64,000 nucleotides of DNA from an uncultured Geobacteraceae bacterium. Lineage in GTDB: Bacteria; Desulfobacterota; Desulfuromonadia; Geobacterales; Pseudopelobacteraceae. The stretch lies in NCBI GenBank assembly GCA_903939115.1, contig CAJAFV010000073.1, positions 1-64,000 on the forward strand. Reading direction: 5' to 3'. Under the pieces are notes generated by a model. It made no database searches. It was not told the DNA's origin and worked only from the letters and a program-made list of their open reading frames with translations. The number at the start of each line of letters is the position of its first letter. Positions within the stretch are counted from its first letter, which is position 1. Made by a program: the position numbers and the translations under genes. Positions 51,561 to 60,569 of this stretch are shown piece after piece.

Positions 51561-51947
51561 CTACCAGAGGCGCTTGACGCCATATTTGGAAAGCACCGTA
51601 TCAGCGGAGATCAGGGTCATTTTTTCGCTCAGAGCCTGAGCAATGAGGAGTCGGTCAAAGGGGTCACGATGGTGAAAAGGAAGGGTCTCAACTTTCGCAA
51701 CATGCCTGAAATCTATTGAGAGTAGCTGAAAATCATTGGTTGCCAGCTCATCAGGTATAAAGCGGTCGAGTGATTTAGTGATCTGGAGTTTGCCTATACT
51801 TGCCTTGATGGCCAATTCCCAACAACTTGCAAGGCTCAAATAACATTCGTTTAATTCGCTGGAGATGGCACTTCGCGCCGGTTGAGAAAGAGATGGATCA
51901 TTGTTTATCCACCAGAGAAACGTATGTGTATCAAGGAGTAGACGCAT
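51561..51947 (-). CDS. VapC-like PIN-domain toxin
   Basis: The 128-residue PIN-domain ribonuclease has the first acidic residue in LLLDTHTFLWW and a conserved Glu in CWELAIKASIGKL. The later Asp residues lie in RDPFDRLLIAQAL and ISADTVLSKY. These are the metal-binding acids of the family, so it looks active. It starts one base within the antitoxin stop (TGATG-type overlap). The pair sits between cobalamin genes. Confidence 0.92.
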   Translation of the reverse strand: MRLLLDTHTFLWWINNDPSLSQPARSAISSELNECYLSLASCWELAIKASIGKLQITKSLDRFIPDELATNDFQLLSIDFRHVAKVETLPFHHRDPFDRLLIAQALSEKMTLISADTVLSKYGVKRLW

Positions 51948-52174
51948 CAGCGATACTCGGAAAAATCCGCCAGAGGTTCGTCAAAGTCAGGGGCGACATA
52001 AAGAATTTTCCCCTTCGCGGAACCGGGTTGACGCCCTTTGCCAGCATTTTTAACCGGGACAAGTCTAAGAATTGGCTTATTGTCCCGTGCAATAAGAACA
52101 TCTTCTCCAGTTAACGCCTTTTGAATCAGTTCTGAAAAATGTGATTTTGCTTCTGCTATATTAAATTGCGGCAT
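51947..52174 (-). CDS. Phd/YefM-type antitoxin
   Basis: This 75-residue protein has the Phd/YefM fold start MPQFNIAEAKSHFSELIQKA and ARDNKPILRLVP. A C-terminal toxin-binding tail with acidic ends (PDFDEPLADFSEYR) follows. It should neutralise the adjacent PIN toxin and repress the pair. It overlaps the toxin gene by one base. About 90 bases separate it from cbiC. Confidence 0.9.
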   Translation of the reverse strand: MPQFNIAEAKSHFSELIQKALTGEDVLIARDNKPILRLVPVKNAGKGRQPGSAKGKILYVAPDFDEPLADFSEYR

Positions 52175-52261
52175 ATCACGCTCCTATGTGGTCATGCTAC
52201 ATGACTAATCACTTTCGGTCAAGCACTCTATGCCTCATTCTATGCCTCAGCAGTCTATGCC

Positions 52262-52906
52262 TCAAACTGCAAGATTTTTATTTGCCAGGATGGCCAGTGC
52301 GTTTACGACTGCGGCCGCAACATTGGATCCACCTTTGCGACCGATATTTGTTATGAATGGTATGTCGTGACTGCCTGACGCCAGGGCATTTTTGCTCTCT
52401 TCTGCCCCGACAAAACCGACCGGCAGTCCGATGATGAGAGCCGGTTTAGCGGCACCGGCTTCGACCAGTCGGAGCAGTTCAAAGAGAGCTGTCGGGGCGT
52501 TGCCGATAACGAAGATCCGATTGTCCGGATTGGCAACGGCCGTGCGCATGGCGATGATGGAGCGGGTGACGCCTTCGGCCAGCGCCTGTGCGGCAACATC
52601 CGGATCGGCAACGTGACAGGAGGCTGAACATCCCAGCGGATTCAGGCGCGGTTTACTGATTCCGGAAAGGGCCATGTTCGTGTCGGTGACAATCCCGGCG
52701 CCGCTCTTGAGCGCAGCTACCGCCTTTTCAATCACGCCATCTGACAGCACCATGGATTGGGTATATTCAAAGTCGGCGCTGGTATGGATTGCCCGGCGCA
52801 CAACCTGCCACTCCGCCATGGGCCAGCCATGATTGCCGGCTTCGTCATCAATGATGGCAAATGATGCCGCTTCAATTTCCTCCGGTTTCATGCTCAATGA
52901 ATCCAT
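52262..52906 (-). CDS. cbiC: precorrin-8X methylmutase
   Basis: CbiC moves the methyl group from C11 to C12 to give cobyrinic acid in corrin synthesis. The 214-residue protein has the catalytic histidine region RRAIHTSADFEY. IVTDTNMALSGISK and IGLPVGFVGAEESK are typical of the family. The ATG at 52906 overlaps the cbiX stop (TAATG). A GTG three codons earlier is possible but lacks the coupling. Confidence 0.95.
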   Translation of the reverse strand: MDSLSMKPEEIEAASFAIIDDEAGNHGWPMAEWQVVRRAIHTSADFEYTQSMVLSDGVIEKAVAALKSGAGIVTDTNMALSGISKPRLNPLGCSASCHVADPDVAAQALAEGVTRSIIAMRTAVANPDNRIFVIGNAPTALFELLRLVEAGAAKPALIIGLPVGFVGAEESKNALASGSHDIPFITNIGRKGGSNVAAAVVNALAILANKNLAV

Positions 52907-53289
52907 TAACGCCACCCCAGTCTTTGCAGCGATTCATCGATCCGTTCGGCTTCGATCTCCGCCAGTTTGCGATGTGCCCCCAGATGTCCACCCATCTCCA
53001 TAATCAATTCGGGATGCCGCTTTTGTGCCTCTGCAATCTCCTCCGGCAGGTCATGTTGAACGTGTGCGCCCATGAAGAGGAAATAGGGCATCAGCAGGAT
53101 GCGTTCGGCGCCTTTGGCCACACAGGCGTCAATGCCGCTCTGGATATTCGGCTCGTGCAGTTCGCGGAATGAAACTTCGATAATCTCAAAGCCGGTTTGT
53201 TCCCGTACCATCTGTGCCACCTGATAGGCGGCATCATTGGCCTCTGCTATGCGACTGCCATGGGCCATCATTAAAATTGCAGTTTTCAT
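52906..53289 (-). CDS. cbiX: sirohydrochlorin cobaltochelatase, short form
   Basis: CbiX inserts Co2+ into sirohydrochlorin, the first committed step of anaerobic cobalamin synthesis. The 127-residue protein is the small (CbiXS) type. It has the metal-ligand histidines in MMAHGSR and LFMGAHVQHDLPEE. It leads the cbiX-cbiC unit with one-base overlap, and probably the whole cobalamin cluster down to cbiD. Confidence 0.92.
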   Translation of the reverse strand: MKTAILMMAHGSRIAEANDAAYQVAQMVREQTGFEIIEVSFRELHEPNIQSGIDACVAKGAERILLMPYFLFMGAHVQHDLPEEIAEAQKRHPELIMEMGGHLGAHRKLAEIEAERIDESLQRLGWR

Positions 53290-53428
53290 CGTTAGTGTCC
53301 TGTCTCAAAATAAATTAAATAGAGCGTGCAGCGGATTTCATGTCGGTACATAGGAGAAAAACATCAGCAGCGGTGTGCTCCTTAACAGGCAGCGGAGTGT
53401 AGAAATTTGTTCATGCGGGTCCAAATGC

Positions 53429-53457
53429 CGGAGAGACGCGTACCAGGCGTCTCTCCG
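53429..53457. terminator. hairpin after the cytochrome gene
   Basis: A perfect 11-bp stem (CGGAGAGACGC / GCGTCTCTCCG) with a 7-base loop lies 10 bases beyond the cytochrome stop. It lacks a clear T tract. Confidence 0.5.
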
Positions 53458-53467
53458 ACGTTGCAGA

Positions 53468-53761
53468 CTATTTTTTGAAGGTCTTGACGATATAATCGGC
53501 CACTAATTTAGCGTCTGCATCAGAAACGGCTTTAGCATCAAATACGGGCATTCCGCCGCCGCCTTTACGGATTTTTTTGGTTATCTTCTTTGGATCTTTA
53601 ATGCCTTTGAGGGTCTCTTTGGGGTTAATAATGTTGCCGCCATCAGGATGACAGGAAGAACATTTTGCCTTAAAGATCGTTTCGCCGGTTTCGGCAGCAA
53701 ATGCTGCGGACATCATACCTACGCTAACTGCAACTGTGGCCATAATAATGCGTTTTTTCAT
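53468..53761 (-). CDS. small periplasmic cytochrome c
   Basis: The 97-residue protein has a signal peptide (SAAFAAETG end) and one haem motif CSSCH. The methionine ligand is probably in GGGGMPVFDAK, and it ends in a typical class I helix (LVADYIVKTFKK). It is likely a soluble mono-haem electron carrier in the periplasm. GGAG lies just before the ATG. It is expressed alone on the minus strand. Confidence 0.94.
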   Translation of the reverse strand: MKKRIIMATVAVSVGMMSAAFAAETGETIFKAKCSSCHPDGGNIINPKETLKGIKDPKKITKKIRKGGGGMPVFDAKAVSDADAKLVADYIVKTFKK

Positions 53762-53919
53762 TTGATTCTCCTTTTTAATTCAAAGTAGTTGTCCTCGTGC
53801 GAGGCAGATTACAATTTTGCACCATACCACTCCGGAAGCGTTCAGACAAGTGGTGGTTTTTTTTGAATCATGTATATAATGTGCGCTTGGGAATGCTGGC
53901 CGGTAAATAGATGTTTTGG

Positions 53920-55053
53920 TTACAAAAACCGGTTAAAAACCTGATTCGAAAGCAGCATTCCCCGCTGTGTCAGGGCAAGTCTCTCCCCTGTTTGATCCAG
54001 AAGGCCGAGTCTGACAAGATCGGCCGGTACAGAGCCATAGGCATCTTCGAATGACAGGCCGAATTCCTGATCAAAGTTGTGCTGACTTACTCCATCCGCC
54101 AACCGCAGCCCCAGAAACATAAATTCTGCCATGGCATCACTCTGTGTCAACTTCTGCTCTTCAACCCGCGTCAGCAGGCCGGACAGAACCCCGCGACGAT
54201 ACTCTTCCAGATTGTCAGGGTTGCTGAAGCGGACTCCATATCCGTCCCGTAGGAATGAATGTGCTGCGACGCCCAGACCCAGATAGCCGTCCCGCTGCCA
54301 ATAACCGCTGTTATGCCGTGAGCGGTAACCAGGACGGGCATAGTTGGCAATCTCGTAATGGTCAAAGCCAGACCCGGTCAGAAACTCATTGGTAAATTCA
54401 AACATGTCTGCCGAAAGGTCTTCGTCAGCTAATTCAGGGCTGTCGGCAGGGTACTTTCGCGCAAATGGTGTTTCCGCTTCCACTGTCAGGCCGTAGATGG
54501 AAATATGCTCCGGAGACAGCTTGACCGCCTGCTGCAGTTCAGTTCGCCACTGGTCAAGGCTCTGGCCCGGAAGGGAGTGAATCAGGTCAATGCTGATATT
54601 GTCGAACCCGGCCTGGCGCGCTGCATGAAAGGCCTGGAAGGACTCTTCTGTTGTATGAATTCTCCCCAGACATTTGAGGAAACGATCGTCAAACGACTGA
54701 ACCCCCAAAGAAATCCGGTTACAGCCGGCATCGTGGAACGCCTTCAGAGAGATGAGATCAACGGTGCCCGGGTTTGCTTCAAGCGTAATTTCGGCATCTT
54801 TCCGGATAGGTATTTGATCGGTAATTTCCGTAAGCAGCCTGGCCACCTGCTCCGGTTTCAGCAGAGACGGAGTACCGCCACCAAAGTAAATTGACTCAAG
54901 CGGGCCGGCTTCGTTTGTGTGGAATTGCAGTTCACGGTTCAGGAGTGCCGGATATTCGACAAGCTCGTTATGTTTAGGCGTGGTGGAGACAAAAGCACAA
55001 TAGTGACATTTTTCACGGCAGAACGGCACGTGAATATAGAGTCTGTTGAACAT
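53920..55053 (-). CDS. hemW: HemW-type radical SAM haem chaperone
   Basis: HemW was long annotated as oxygen-independent coproporphyrinogen oxidase and is now viewed as a haem-delivery protein. The 377-residue protein has the cluster motif CREKCHYCAF (CxxxCxxC), GGGTPSLL and the HemN_C domain at the end. It lacks the extra N-terminal part of true HemN. It is divergent from the OB-fold secreted gene. Haem delivery fits the adjacent cytochrome gene. Confidence 0.9.
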   Translation of the reverse strand: MFNRLYIHVPFCREKCHYCAFVSTTPKHNELVEYPALLNRELQFHTNEAGPLESIYFGGGTPSLLKPEQVARLLTEITDQIPIRKDAEITLEANPGTVDLISLKAFHDAGCNRISLGVQSFDDRFLKCLGRIHTTEESFQAFHAARQAGFDNISIDLIHSLPGQSLDQWRTELQQAVKLSPEHISIYGLTVEAETPFARKYPADSPELADEDLSADMFEFTNEFLTGSGFDHYEIANYARPGYRSRHNSGYWQRDGYLGLGVAAHSFLRDGYGVRFSNPDNLEEYRRGVLSGLLTRVEEQKLTQSDAMAEFMFLGLRLADGVSQHNFDQEFGLSFEDAYGSVPADLVRLGLLDQTGERLALTQRGMLLSNQVFNRFL

Positions 55054-55139
55054 GAGAACTCCTGTTTTTTTGAGTGCCGAGAGTACGAAGATATGATAGT
55101 GTTACTCGCTTGGTTGGTAAATACAAAAAAGGGGATTTT

Positions 55140-55907
55140 ATGGATTTTATGAACAAGAATTTTCTGCTGTCGCTTTCCTGTGTAATTACGCTCTCTTCCG
55201 TAACGGCTACATTGGCCTCGCCCGACAAGGCGGCGGCTCCTGCCGCTGAAGCAACAGCTCAACCAGCTGCGGCGCTCCTCACCGGCAAAGTCCTTCAAAC
55301 TATGGATAGCGGTGGTTATACGTACGTCTATCTTGAAAAAAAAGGTGGAGAAAAAGTCTGGGTTGCAGCTTCGGCGACTCCGGTCAAGGTCGGTTCACAG
55401 ATGAGCTTCAAGGGCGGCACTGAGATGCTTAACTTTGAGAGCAAGAGCCTGAAACGAAAATTTGATAAGATCATATTTGCCGACGCTGCTGTGACTGATG
55501 GTGTTGCCAAGGGTGCTGACACATATAAAGGCAAGAGCGAATCCGGTGGCAGCAAGGCTGCTGCGGCAACCAAGGACGCAAAGATATCGGTAGCCAAAGC
55601 TGCCGGAGCAAATGCCTATACCGTTCAGGAAATATTTACCAACAGCGCAAAACTAAACAATAAAAAAGTTGTCGTCAAAGGCAAAGTTGTCAAAGTGTCT
55701 ACCGGAATCATGGGGAGGAACTGGATCCATATTCAGGACGGGACCGGCAATCAGGCCAATAAGAACCATAATCTCGTCTGTACTTCAAAAGACATGGCAG
55801 ATGTGGGTGACATTGTGACGGTGAGAGGAGTCCTTGCCAAAGATAAGGATTTTGGCGGCGGATACAAGTACACCGCTATTGTAGAAGAGTCCACCATCAA
55901 GAAATAA
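55140..55907 (+). CDS. secreted protein with OB-fold-like C-terminal domain
   Basis: The 255-residue protein has a signal peptide (ending ATLASPDKA). An N-terminal beta domain follows (about 50-120, TGKVLQTMDSGGYTYVYLE). A Gly/Ala/Lys linker separates it from a C-terminal OB-like domain (about 175-255) with KVVVKGKVVKVSTGIMGRNW and VTVRGVLAKDKDFGGGY. Relatives are often annotated as DNA-binding or NrfJ-like, but export argues against DNA. AAGGGGA sets the start. The precise role is unknown. Confidence 0.75.
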   Translation: MDFMNKNFLLSLSCVITLSSVTATLASPDKAAAPAAEATAQPAAALLTGKVLQTMDSGGYTYVYLEKKGGEKVWVAASATPVKVGSQMSFKGGTEMLNFESKSLKRKFDKIIFADAAVTDGVAKGADTYKGKSESGGSKAAAATKDAKISVAKAAGANAYTVQEIFTNSAKLNNKKVVVKGKVVKVSTGIMGRNWIHIQDGTGNQANKNHNLVCTSKDMADVGDIVTVRGVLAKDKDFGGGYKYTAIVEESTIKK

Positions 55908-55937
55908 ATGAATTTCAACAAAGAATCTCCCTCTTTT

Positions 55938-56029
55938 GTAGGGGCGACAGCACGGTTTTATTGTGCTTCGCCCCTGTCGGCGCAGAGAACAATAGCGGGC
56001 AAAGCAGATGACTCTTGCTTTGCCCCTAC
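55938..56029. repeat. palindromic intergenic repeat
   Basis: GTAGGGGC and GCCCCTAC form the outer inverted ends. An inner hairpin uses GGGGCGA/TCGCCCC-like arms, and GGGCAAAGCA/TGCTTTGCCC makes a second stem. It looks like a dispersed repeat element without coding capacity. Confidence 0.55.
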
Positions 56030-56067
56030 CAATTCAATGGAATTTTATGTGATGGAAATTCCCTAAA

Positions 56068-57156
56068 TTGATTACTGCCAATCCGGTACAAACACATTAC
56101 CAAAACTACCCCTATCCGACCTATCCTCTGGTAGCCTCAGTACGATGCTGTGATACCTACGCCCTCAATCTGAAAGTACTCTGGGCGCGTTTTAACAACA
56201 CCCTTCCACCCGTTGAAGCGGCAAAAATACTGATAGCGGGGTGCGGCACATTTGCTCCGTACCCGATGGCCATTGCCAACCCTGATGTGCCGATTACCGC
56301 GCTGGATCTCTCGGATAGAAGCCTCCATCGGGCACGGTTACACTGTCTTCTGCATGGCAGGCGCAACGTTACTTTTCGCTGCGGTGATTTGTCTGAGCAA
56401 CATGCTATTGATGACCGCTTCGGGTTTATAGATTCCTATGGAGTTCTACATCATCTGGAGGACCCGCTGGCGGGGTTGAAAATATTGGCAGGACACCTTG
56501 TTCCGGGGGGCATACTGAGAATCATGCTCTACAGTCGTTACGCCCGTCGGGAAGAGGAATCCATTCGTCGCGCTTTCAGGTTGCTTGGCATAAACTCGCC
56601 ACGTCGCGCCCGTCAGTTGCTGTGCAAAGCCGGGCCGGGATCGCGCCTTGCCGACTTTATGGCTGCATCTGATGAGACGACAACAGTTTCCGGTCTTGCG
56701 GACGCTCTGCTTCACCCGTGTGTACATACCTACCGGATTGATGAATTGCTTGAGATGGTCACTCAAGCCGGGATGGAGCCGTTACTCTTCGGACACCACG
56801 GTGCTCTGGAGGATCCGGCTGAGGAAATTTTGCGGCTCAGAATGCTTGAGAAAGATCGACAATCACCTGGAAATTTTGTTGTCTACCTCGGGAAAAAAGG
56901 TAAACCGATCGCTGCAAATACCGGTGACAGTTTGGTCGTTCTGAACCCCTGCCTTGTTTCTTCGGTCAGTCGATTGTCATTTGGAACTCTGCAGATCAAT
57001 CCACGGATCGGCTGCAGTAATCCGCTCATAAATGGCCGAAACAGAGGCTTTTTGCGACATTTTGTTGCTCCTGTCCGCCGCAGTGATTTAGCCGGTGATG
57101 AAGCGGGAATGGTCACCGTTTACAAACGTCTTCTTTTTCTGACTGAGTATGTCTGA
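56068..57156 (+). CDS. SAM-dependent methyltransferase
   Basis: The 362-residue class I methyltransferase has motif I ILIAGCGTFAPYP, the acidic ALDLSDRSL after strand 2 and FIDSYGVLHHLEDPL (motif IV). A C-terminal extension of about 120 residues follows. The N-terminal YQNYPYPTYPLV resembles the entry of several natural-product and lipid methyltransferases. The start is TTG without a strong ribosome site, directly after a repeat, so expression may be low. The substrate is unknown. It is convergent with lptD. Confidence 0.8.
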   Translation: MITANPVQTHYQNYPYPTYPLVASVRCCDTYALNLKVLWARFNNTLPPVEAAKILIAGCGTFAPYPMAIANPDVPITALDLSDRSLHRARLHCLLHGRRNVTFRCGDLSEQHAIDDRFGFIDSYGVLHHLEDPLAGLKILAGHLVPGGILRIMLYSRYARREEESIRRAFRLLGINSPRRARQLLCKAGPGSRLADFMAASDETTTVSGLADALLHPCVHTYRIDELLEMVTQAGMEPLLFGHHGALEDPAEEILRLRMLEKDRQSPGNFVVYLGKKGKPIAANTGDSLVVLNPCLVSSVSRLSFGTLQINPRIGCSNPLINGRNRGFLRHFVAPVRRSDLAGDEAGMVTVYKRLLFLTEYV

Positions 57157-57164
57157 TTTGTTTT

Positions 57165-59279
57165 TTACAGTCCGGCAAGGTTGAAGTTTACAGAAAATGA
57201 ATTATTCCCGGGGCGCTGGTGGACGGCAAGGTTTACGCTCCAGCATTTATGGAGATATTCCACGGAGGATACCGACTCAAGAAAATCGTGGTTGTCTAAT
57301 GAGTAGCGGATCGAGTAGGAAAGCTTGAGAGGTGTGATCAGCTTTGTTGTGAACCTCCCCTCGAGATATTCAACGCCATTTTGAGCCGGAGTAGAGGTCG
57401 CACTGGATGGTATTAAAGGTGTAGATCGGGCCATCTGATAGCCGGCGCCGAGAGAGTTTCCTTGCCGGTCATCAAGATCTATGCCCGCTTCAGTCGTTGA
57501 TAGATACTTTTCGTAGAGGTTAAAGCGGGTATCAAAGGTAACGTGAACCATTTTAGTCAGCCACGTATCTGTCTCCAAAATCAGATCACTCCATGGACGC
57601 TGACTTTCAACTAATGTCAGCAGATCCCGGCGCTCTCCGGAAAATAAATAGTCTGCACCCAGTTTAATCCTCGAAATATCGCGATACTCCGTTGAATTGC
57701 CTGAAACAAATTTTCCGGAAATCAAATTGGTAATTGAAAGCGCACCCGCATTTTGCGTGATCATTCGATCGGTGTAATCATAGTACGGAAGACGCTGCTG
57801 ATCCCGCTCAGGTATAAAATTGTAGCGAACTTCCGGGATGATTTCATGCCGGACTTTTTGTAACGTGGAGAAACCGGCGTCATACACCCGGGTCAGCGAT
57901 GTTGACATGCGTGCGCCCGCCTCCAGTAGCAGGTCGGCACTGCTCGCCGCATTATTGCTGCCGTCACGATTATCCGTGGCATACCCTCTCATGTGGAGAC
58001 CGGTATACAGCTCCGTTTGAAGAACGCCGCTTTTATACGGGTATATGGTGATACGGGGAAACATCTGCAGGCGCTGGCCACTTGGAGCCGTTTCTCGATA
58101 GAGGTTTTCTACGGTGCCGTCAAAATCGACGTAGAGCGGTGTTGAAAACAGTGGCTGCCGTACCGCTGCACCGCCAAGGGACGGCAGAGCCTGAAGCGTG
58201 GCTTTGTTATCGTTTGTATAGAGATTGTCGCTATAGCGCAGATTTGAGGTCATAGCATAATTATGCCATATATTCAGCGTGTTGATGATGGTGTCACTTG
58301 ATTGGCGATTGTACTCACCAACTTTTTCGCCAAAATCGCTCAAAAAGGTCGAGTCGCTGGTTAGGTTGGCAGTCATACGAATATTTGCGTCAGGTGAAAA
58401 GATTTCTTTATGTTCCTGGGCCAGGGCCCATCGCCAGCGATTCTCCCTCTTGTCGTAAAGCTGATAGGTCGTGATATACCCTTCGCTGCCGCGCTTTCGT
58501 ATATAGCGATAATTCAGCCCGGTTCCTACACCGCGGAGCGACATTACATAGAGATCAAGCAGAATATCCTGGCTTGGTGAAATCACCAGATAGAGTGGCA
58601 CATCAAGCTGTACTCCCCGTTTCTCGTAGTGACCAAATTTGGGAATAAGGAGCCCAGATGTTTTTCCGTTAAGAACCGGAAAGGCCATCCATGGCAGATA
58701 AAGAACGGGGACGTCTTTTACGTAGAAGATAACGTTACGCCCCGTAGCATACCCGTCTAACTTAATATTGAGGGTGCTGGTTCCGAATTTCCAGCTTGGA
58801 TCCGCTATGTCACAGGAGGTTACCTCGGCGGATGAGCCGCTATACTCGTTCTCATTTATTCGAACAAGCTTTTCTGCCTTGATGGTTATGTCTGAATCAG
58901 GTTTTTCAGGCTTGATAGCCGTGCCAGACAGCGGAGCCTTCAAGAGCGCTGGATCAATTTCTGCCCGGCCGGTATCGATGTTCATAACCAGTGCTTCGCC
59001 GGTCAGGATAGTAGTCTCCTTTGACAGCACAACCGAACCGTTTGCGTACAGCATGTGAGTCGCCGCTTCATACCTGACTCTGTCGGCAACAAGGGTCTGA
59101 CCCTGCCACTGTGCGACAACATGCCCTTCAGCAGTGTAAACACCTGCCGCCAGATCCTGGCTCATAGTGTCGGCATTTATATGTACGTTGCCATCTGCAA
59201 TCGGTAGATCAGCGGCCTCGGTAGGCAGCGCTCTGCAACCGATAAAACAGAATATAAGAAGATAATAGATAAACTTCAT
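57165..59279 (-). CDS. lptD: LPS assembly outer-membrane protein LptD
   Basis: LptD inserts lipopolysaccharide into the outer leaflet of the outer membrane. The 704-residue protein has a signal peptide and a periplasmic OstA/LptA-like jellyroll (about 30-200; GNVHINADTMSQDLAAG). A large beta barrel follows (about 210-704) and ends in an aromatic strand (NNSFSVNFNLAGL). The conserved PVLYLPWMAFP segment lies at the jellyroll-barrel junction. It ends eight bases before the convergent methyltransferase stop and follows folC by eight bases. Confidence 0.93.
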   Translation of the reverse strand: MKFIYYLLIFCFIGCRALPTEAADLPIADGNVHINADTMSQDLAAGVYTAEGHVVAQWQGQTLVADRVRYEAATHMLYANGSVVLSKETTILTGEALVMNIDTGRAEIDPALLKAPLSGTAIKPEKPDSDITIKAEKLVRINENEYSGSSAEVTSCDIADPSWKFGTSTLNIKLDGYATGRNVIFYVKDVPVLYLPWMAFPVLNGKTSGLLIPKFGHYEKRGVQLDVPLYLVISPSQDILLDLYVMSLRGVGTGLNYRYIRKRGSEGYITTYQLYDKRENRWRWALAQEHKEIFSPDANIRMTANLTSDSTFLSDFGEKVGEYNRQSSDTIINTLNIWHNYAMTSNLRYSDNLYTNDNKATLQALPSLGGAAVRQPLFSTPLYVDFDGTVENLYRETAPSGQRLQMFPRITIYPYKSGVLQTELYTGLHMRGYATDNRDGSNNAASSADLLLEAGARMSTSLTRVYDAGFSTLQKVRHEIIPEVRYNFIPERDQQRLPYYDYTDRMITQNAGALSITNLISGKFVSGNSTEYRDISRIKLGADYLFSGERRDLLTLVESQRPWSDLILETDTWLTKMVHVTFDTRFNLYEKYLSTTEAGIDLDDRQGNSLGAGYQMARSTPLIPSSATSTPAQNGVEYLEGRFTTKLITPLKLSYSIRYSLDNHDFLESVSSVEYLHKCWSVNLAVHQRPGNNSFSVNFNLAGL

Positions 59280-59287
59280 TACAACGA

Positions 59288-60568
59288 TCAGCCTCTGATC
59301 CCGGTATAATTTGCCTGCTCAAGCCAGGCTTTAACTTCACCAACAACAAACAGCGAACCACAAACCAGGATAAGATCGGACTCTGCTGCCCGGCTGCGTG
59401 CCTTGCCAATTCCCGCCACAACAGAGCCGCACGGCTCGGATTCAATTCCTTGCGAGCGGAAAAACTGTGTGAGGACTTCATCTTTCATGGCGCGATCAAC
59501 GGCTGGGGTTACGGTATAAATGCCATCGACGAGCGGCAGCAGCGGAGCATATATCTGCCCGATATCCTTGTCGTCGCAGACGCCGGTTACCATCAACAGC
59601 CGGGAATAGGAATAATCGTGCAGCGCTTCTGCCAGTGCTGCTGCACCGGCCGGGTTATGAGCGCCATCCAGCAGCAGCCGTGGCGTGCCAGGTACCAGTT
59701 CCATGCGGCCCGGCCACGCTGCTCCGGCAATTCCTTCTTTGAAAGAAGAGGGGGTGATCTCCGTCCCGTCTGTTTCAAGGCTCTCTGCAGCGGCAAGCGC
59801 GAGTGCGGCATTTGCTGCTTGATAGCGCCCGGGAATGCCAGGGGTTAGTTGCGTAAGACTCCGGCTCAAACCGTGATAATTGAGAGTATGATCGAGGGCC
59901 CACTCTGCTGAAAAATCCGTGCCGAGCGTTTTAACGTCACATTCTGCAATATGGCACTGCTCTGCTATCGCCAGACGGACCGCTTCAGGCTGTTCTGCGC
60001 TGATAACGCGGGTGCGCGGTTTGATGATCCCGGCCTTCTCCTTCGCAATCTCCTCAAGAGAGGTGCCGAGATACTCGGCGTGATCGATGGCAATCGGGGT
60101 GAGTATGGTCAGCTCGCCAGTAAAAGCGGCAGTCGCATCAGAACGGCCACCCATCCCCGCTTCCATTATCGCGAACTCAACCTGCTCCTCGCTGAAAATA
60201 TATGCCGCCAGTGCCGTTGTTATCTCGAAAAAAGTCGCTTCGTCCGGGGTGGCTTTCAGCACAATATCAAGCCTTTGCACGAGCTTATCGGTAGAATATT
60301 CGCTGCCGTTTATTCTGAACCGTTCGGTGAAACGGACCAGGTGAGGGGAGCTGAACTGCGCTACTGAAAGTCCCGCATGGAGGAGAATGTTGGAGAGAAA
60401 GGCCGACGTAGAGCCTTTGCCGTTTGTGCCGACGACATGAATAGTGCGGAATTGTTTGTCCGGATTGCCCAGGCGTTCGAGGAGAGTGCCGACCCTGTCG
60501 ACGCCTGGTCGGATACCAAAGCGCCGGCGGGCGTACAGCCTTTCCAGCACGTCTGTCAGATGCGGCAT
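59288..60568 (-). CDS. folC: bifunctional folylpolyglutamate/dihydrofolate synthase
   Basis: FolC adds glutamate to dihydropteroate or folate. The 426-residue Mur-ligase-like enzyme has the P-loop GTNGKGSTSAFLS, SPHLVRFTERFRING and EAGMGGRSDATA. The late motif is LLLDGAHNPAG. It follows accD by one base and precedes lptD, the order trpA-accD-folC-lptD typical of this lineage. Confidence 0.95.
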   Translation of the reverse strand: MPHLTDVLERLYARRRFGIRPGVDRVGTLLERLGNPDKQFRTIHVVGTNGKGSTSAFLSNILLHAGLSVAQFSSPHLVRFTERFRINGSEYSTDKLVQRLDIVLKATPDEATFFEITTALAAYIFSEEQVEFAIMEAGMGGRSDATAAFTGELTILTPIAIDHAEYLGTSLEEIAKEKAGIIKPRTRVISAEQPEAVRLAIAEQCHIAECDVKTLGTDFSAEWALDHTLNYHGLSRSLTQLTPGIPGRYQAANAALALAAAESLETDGTEITPSSFKEGIAGAAWPGRMELVPGTPRLLLDGAHNPAGAAALAEALHDYSYSRLLMVTGVCDDKDIGQIYAPLLPLVDGIYTVTPAVDRAMKDEVLTQFFRSQGIESEPCGSVVAGIGKARSRAAESDLILVCGSLFVVGEVKAWLEQANYTGIRG

Positions 60569-60569
60569 G

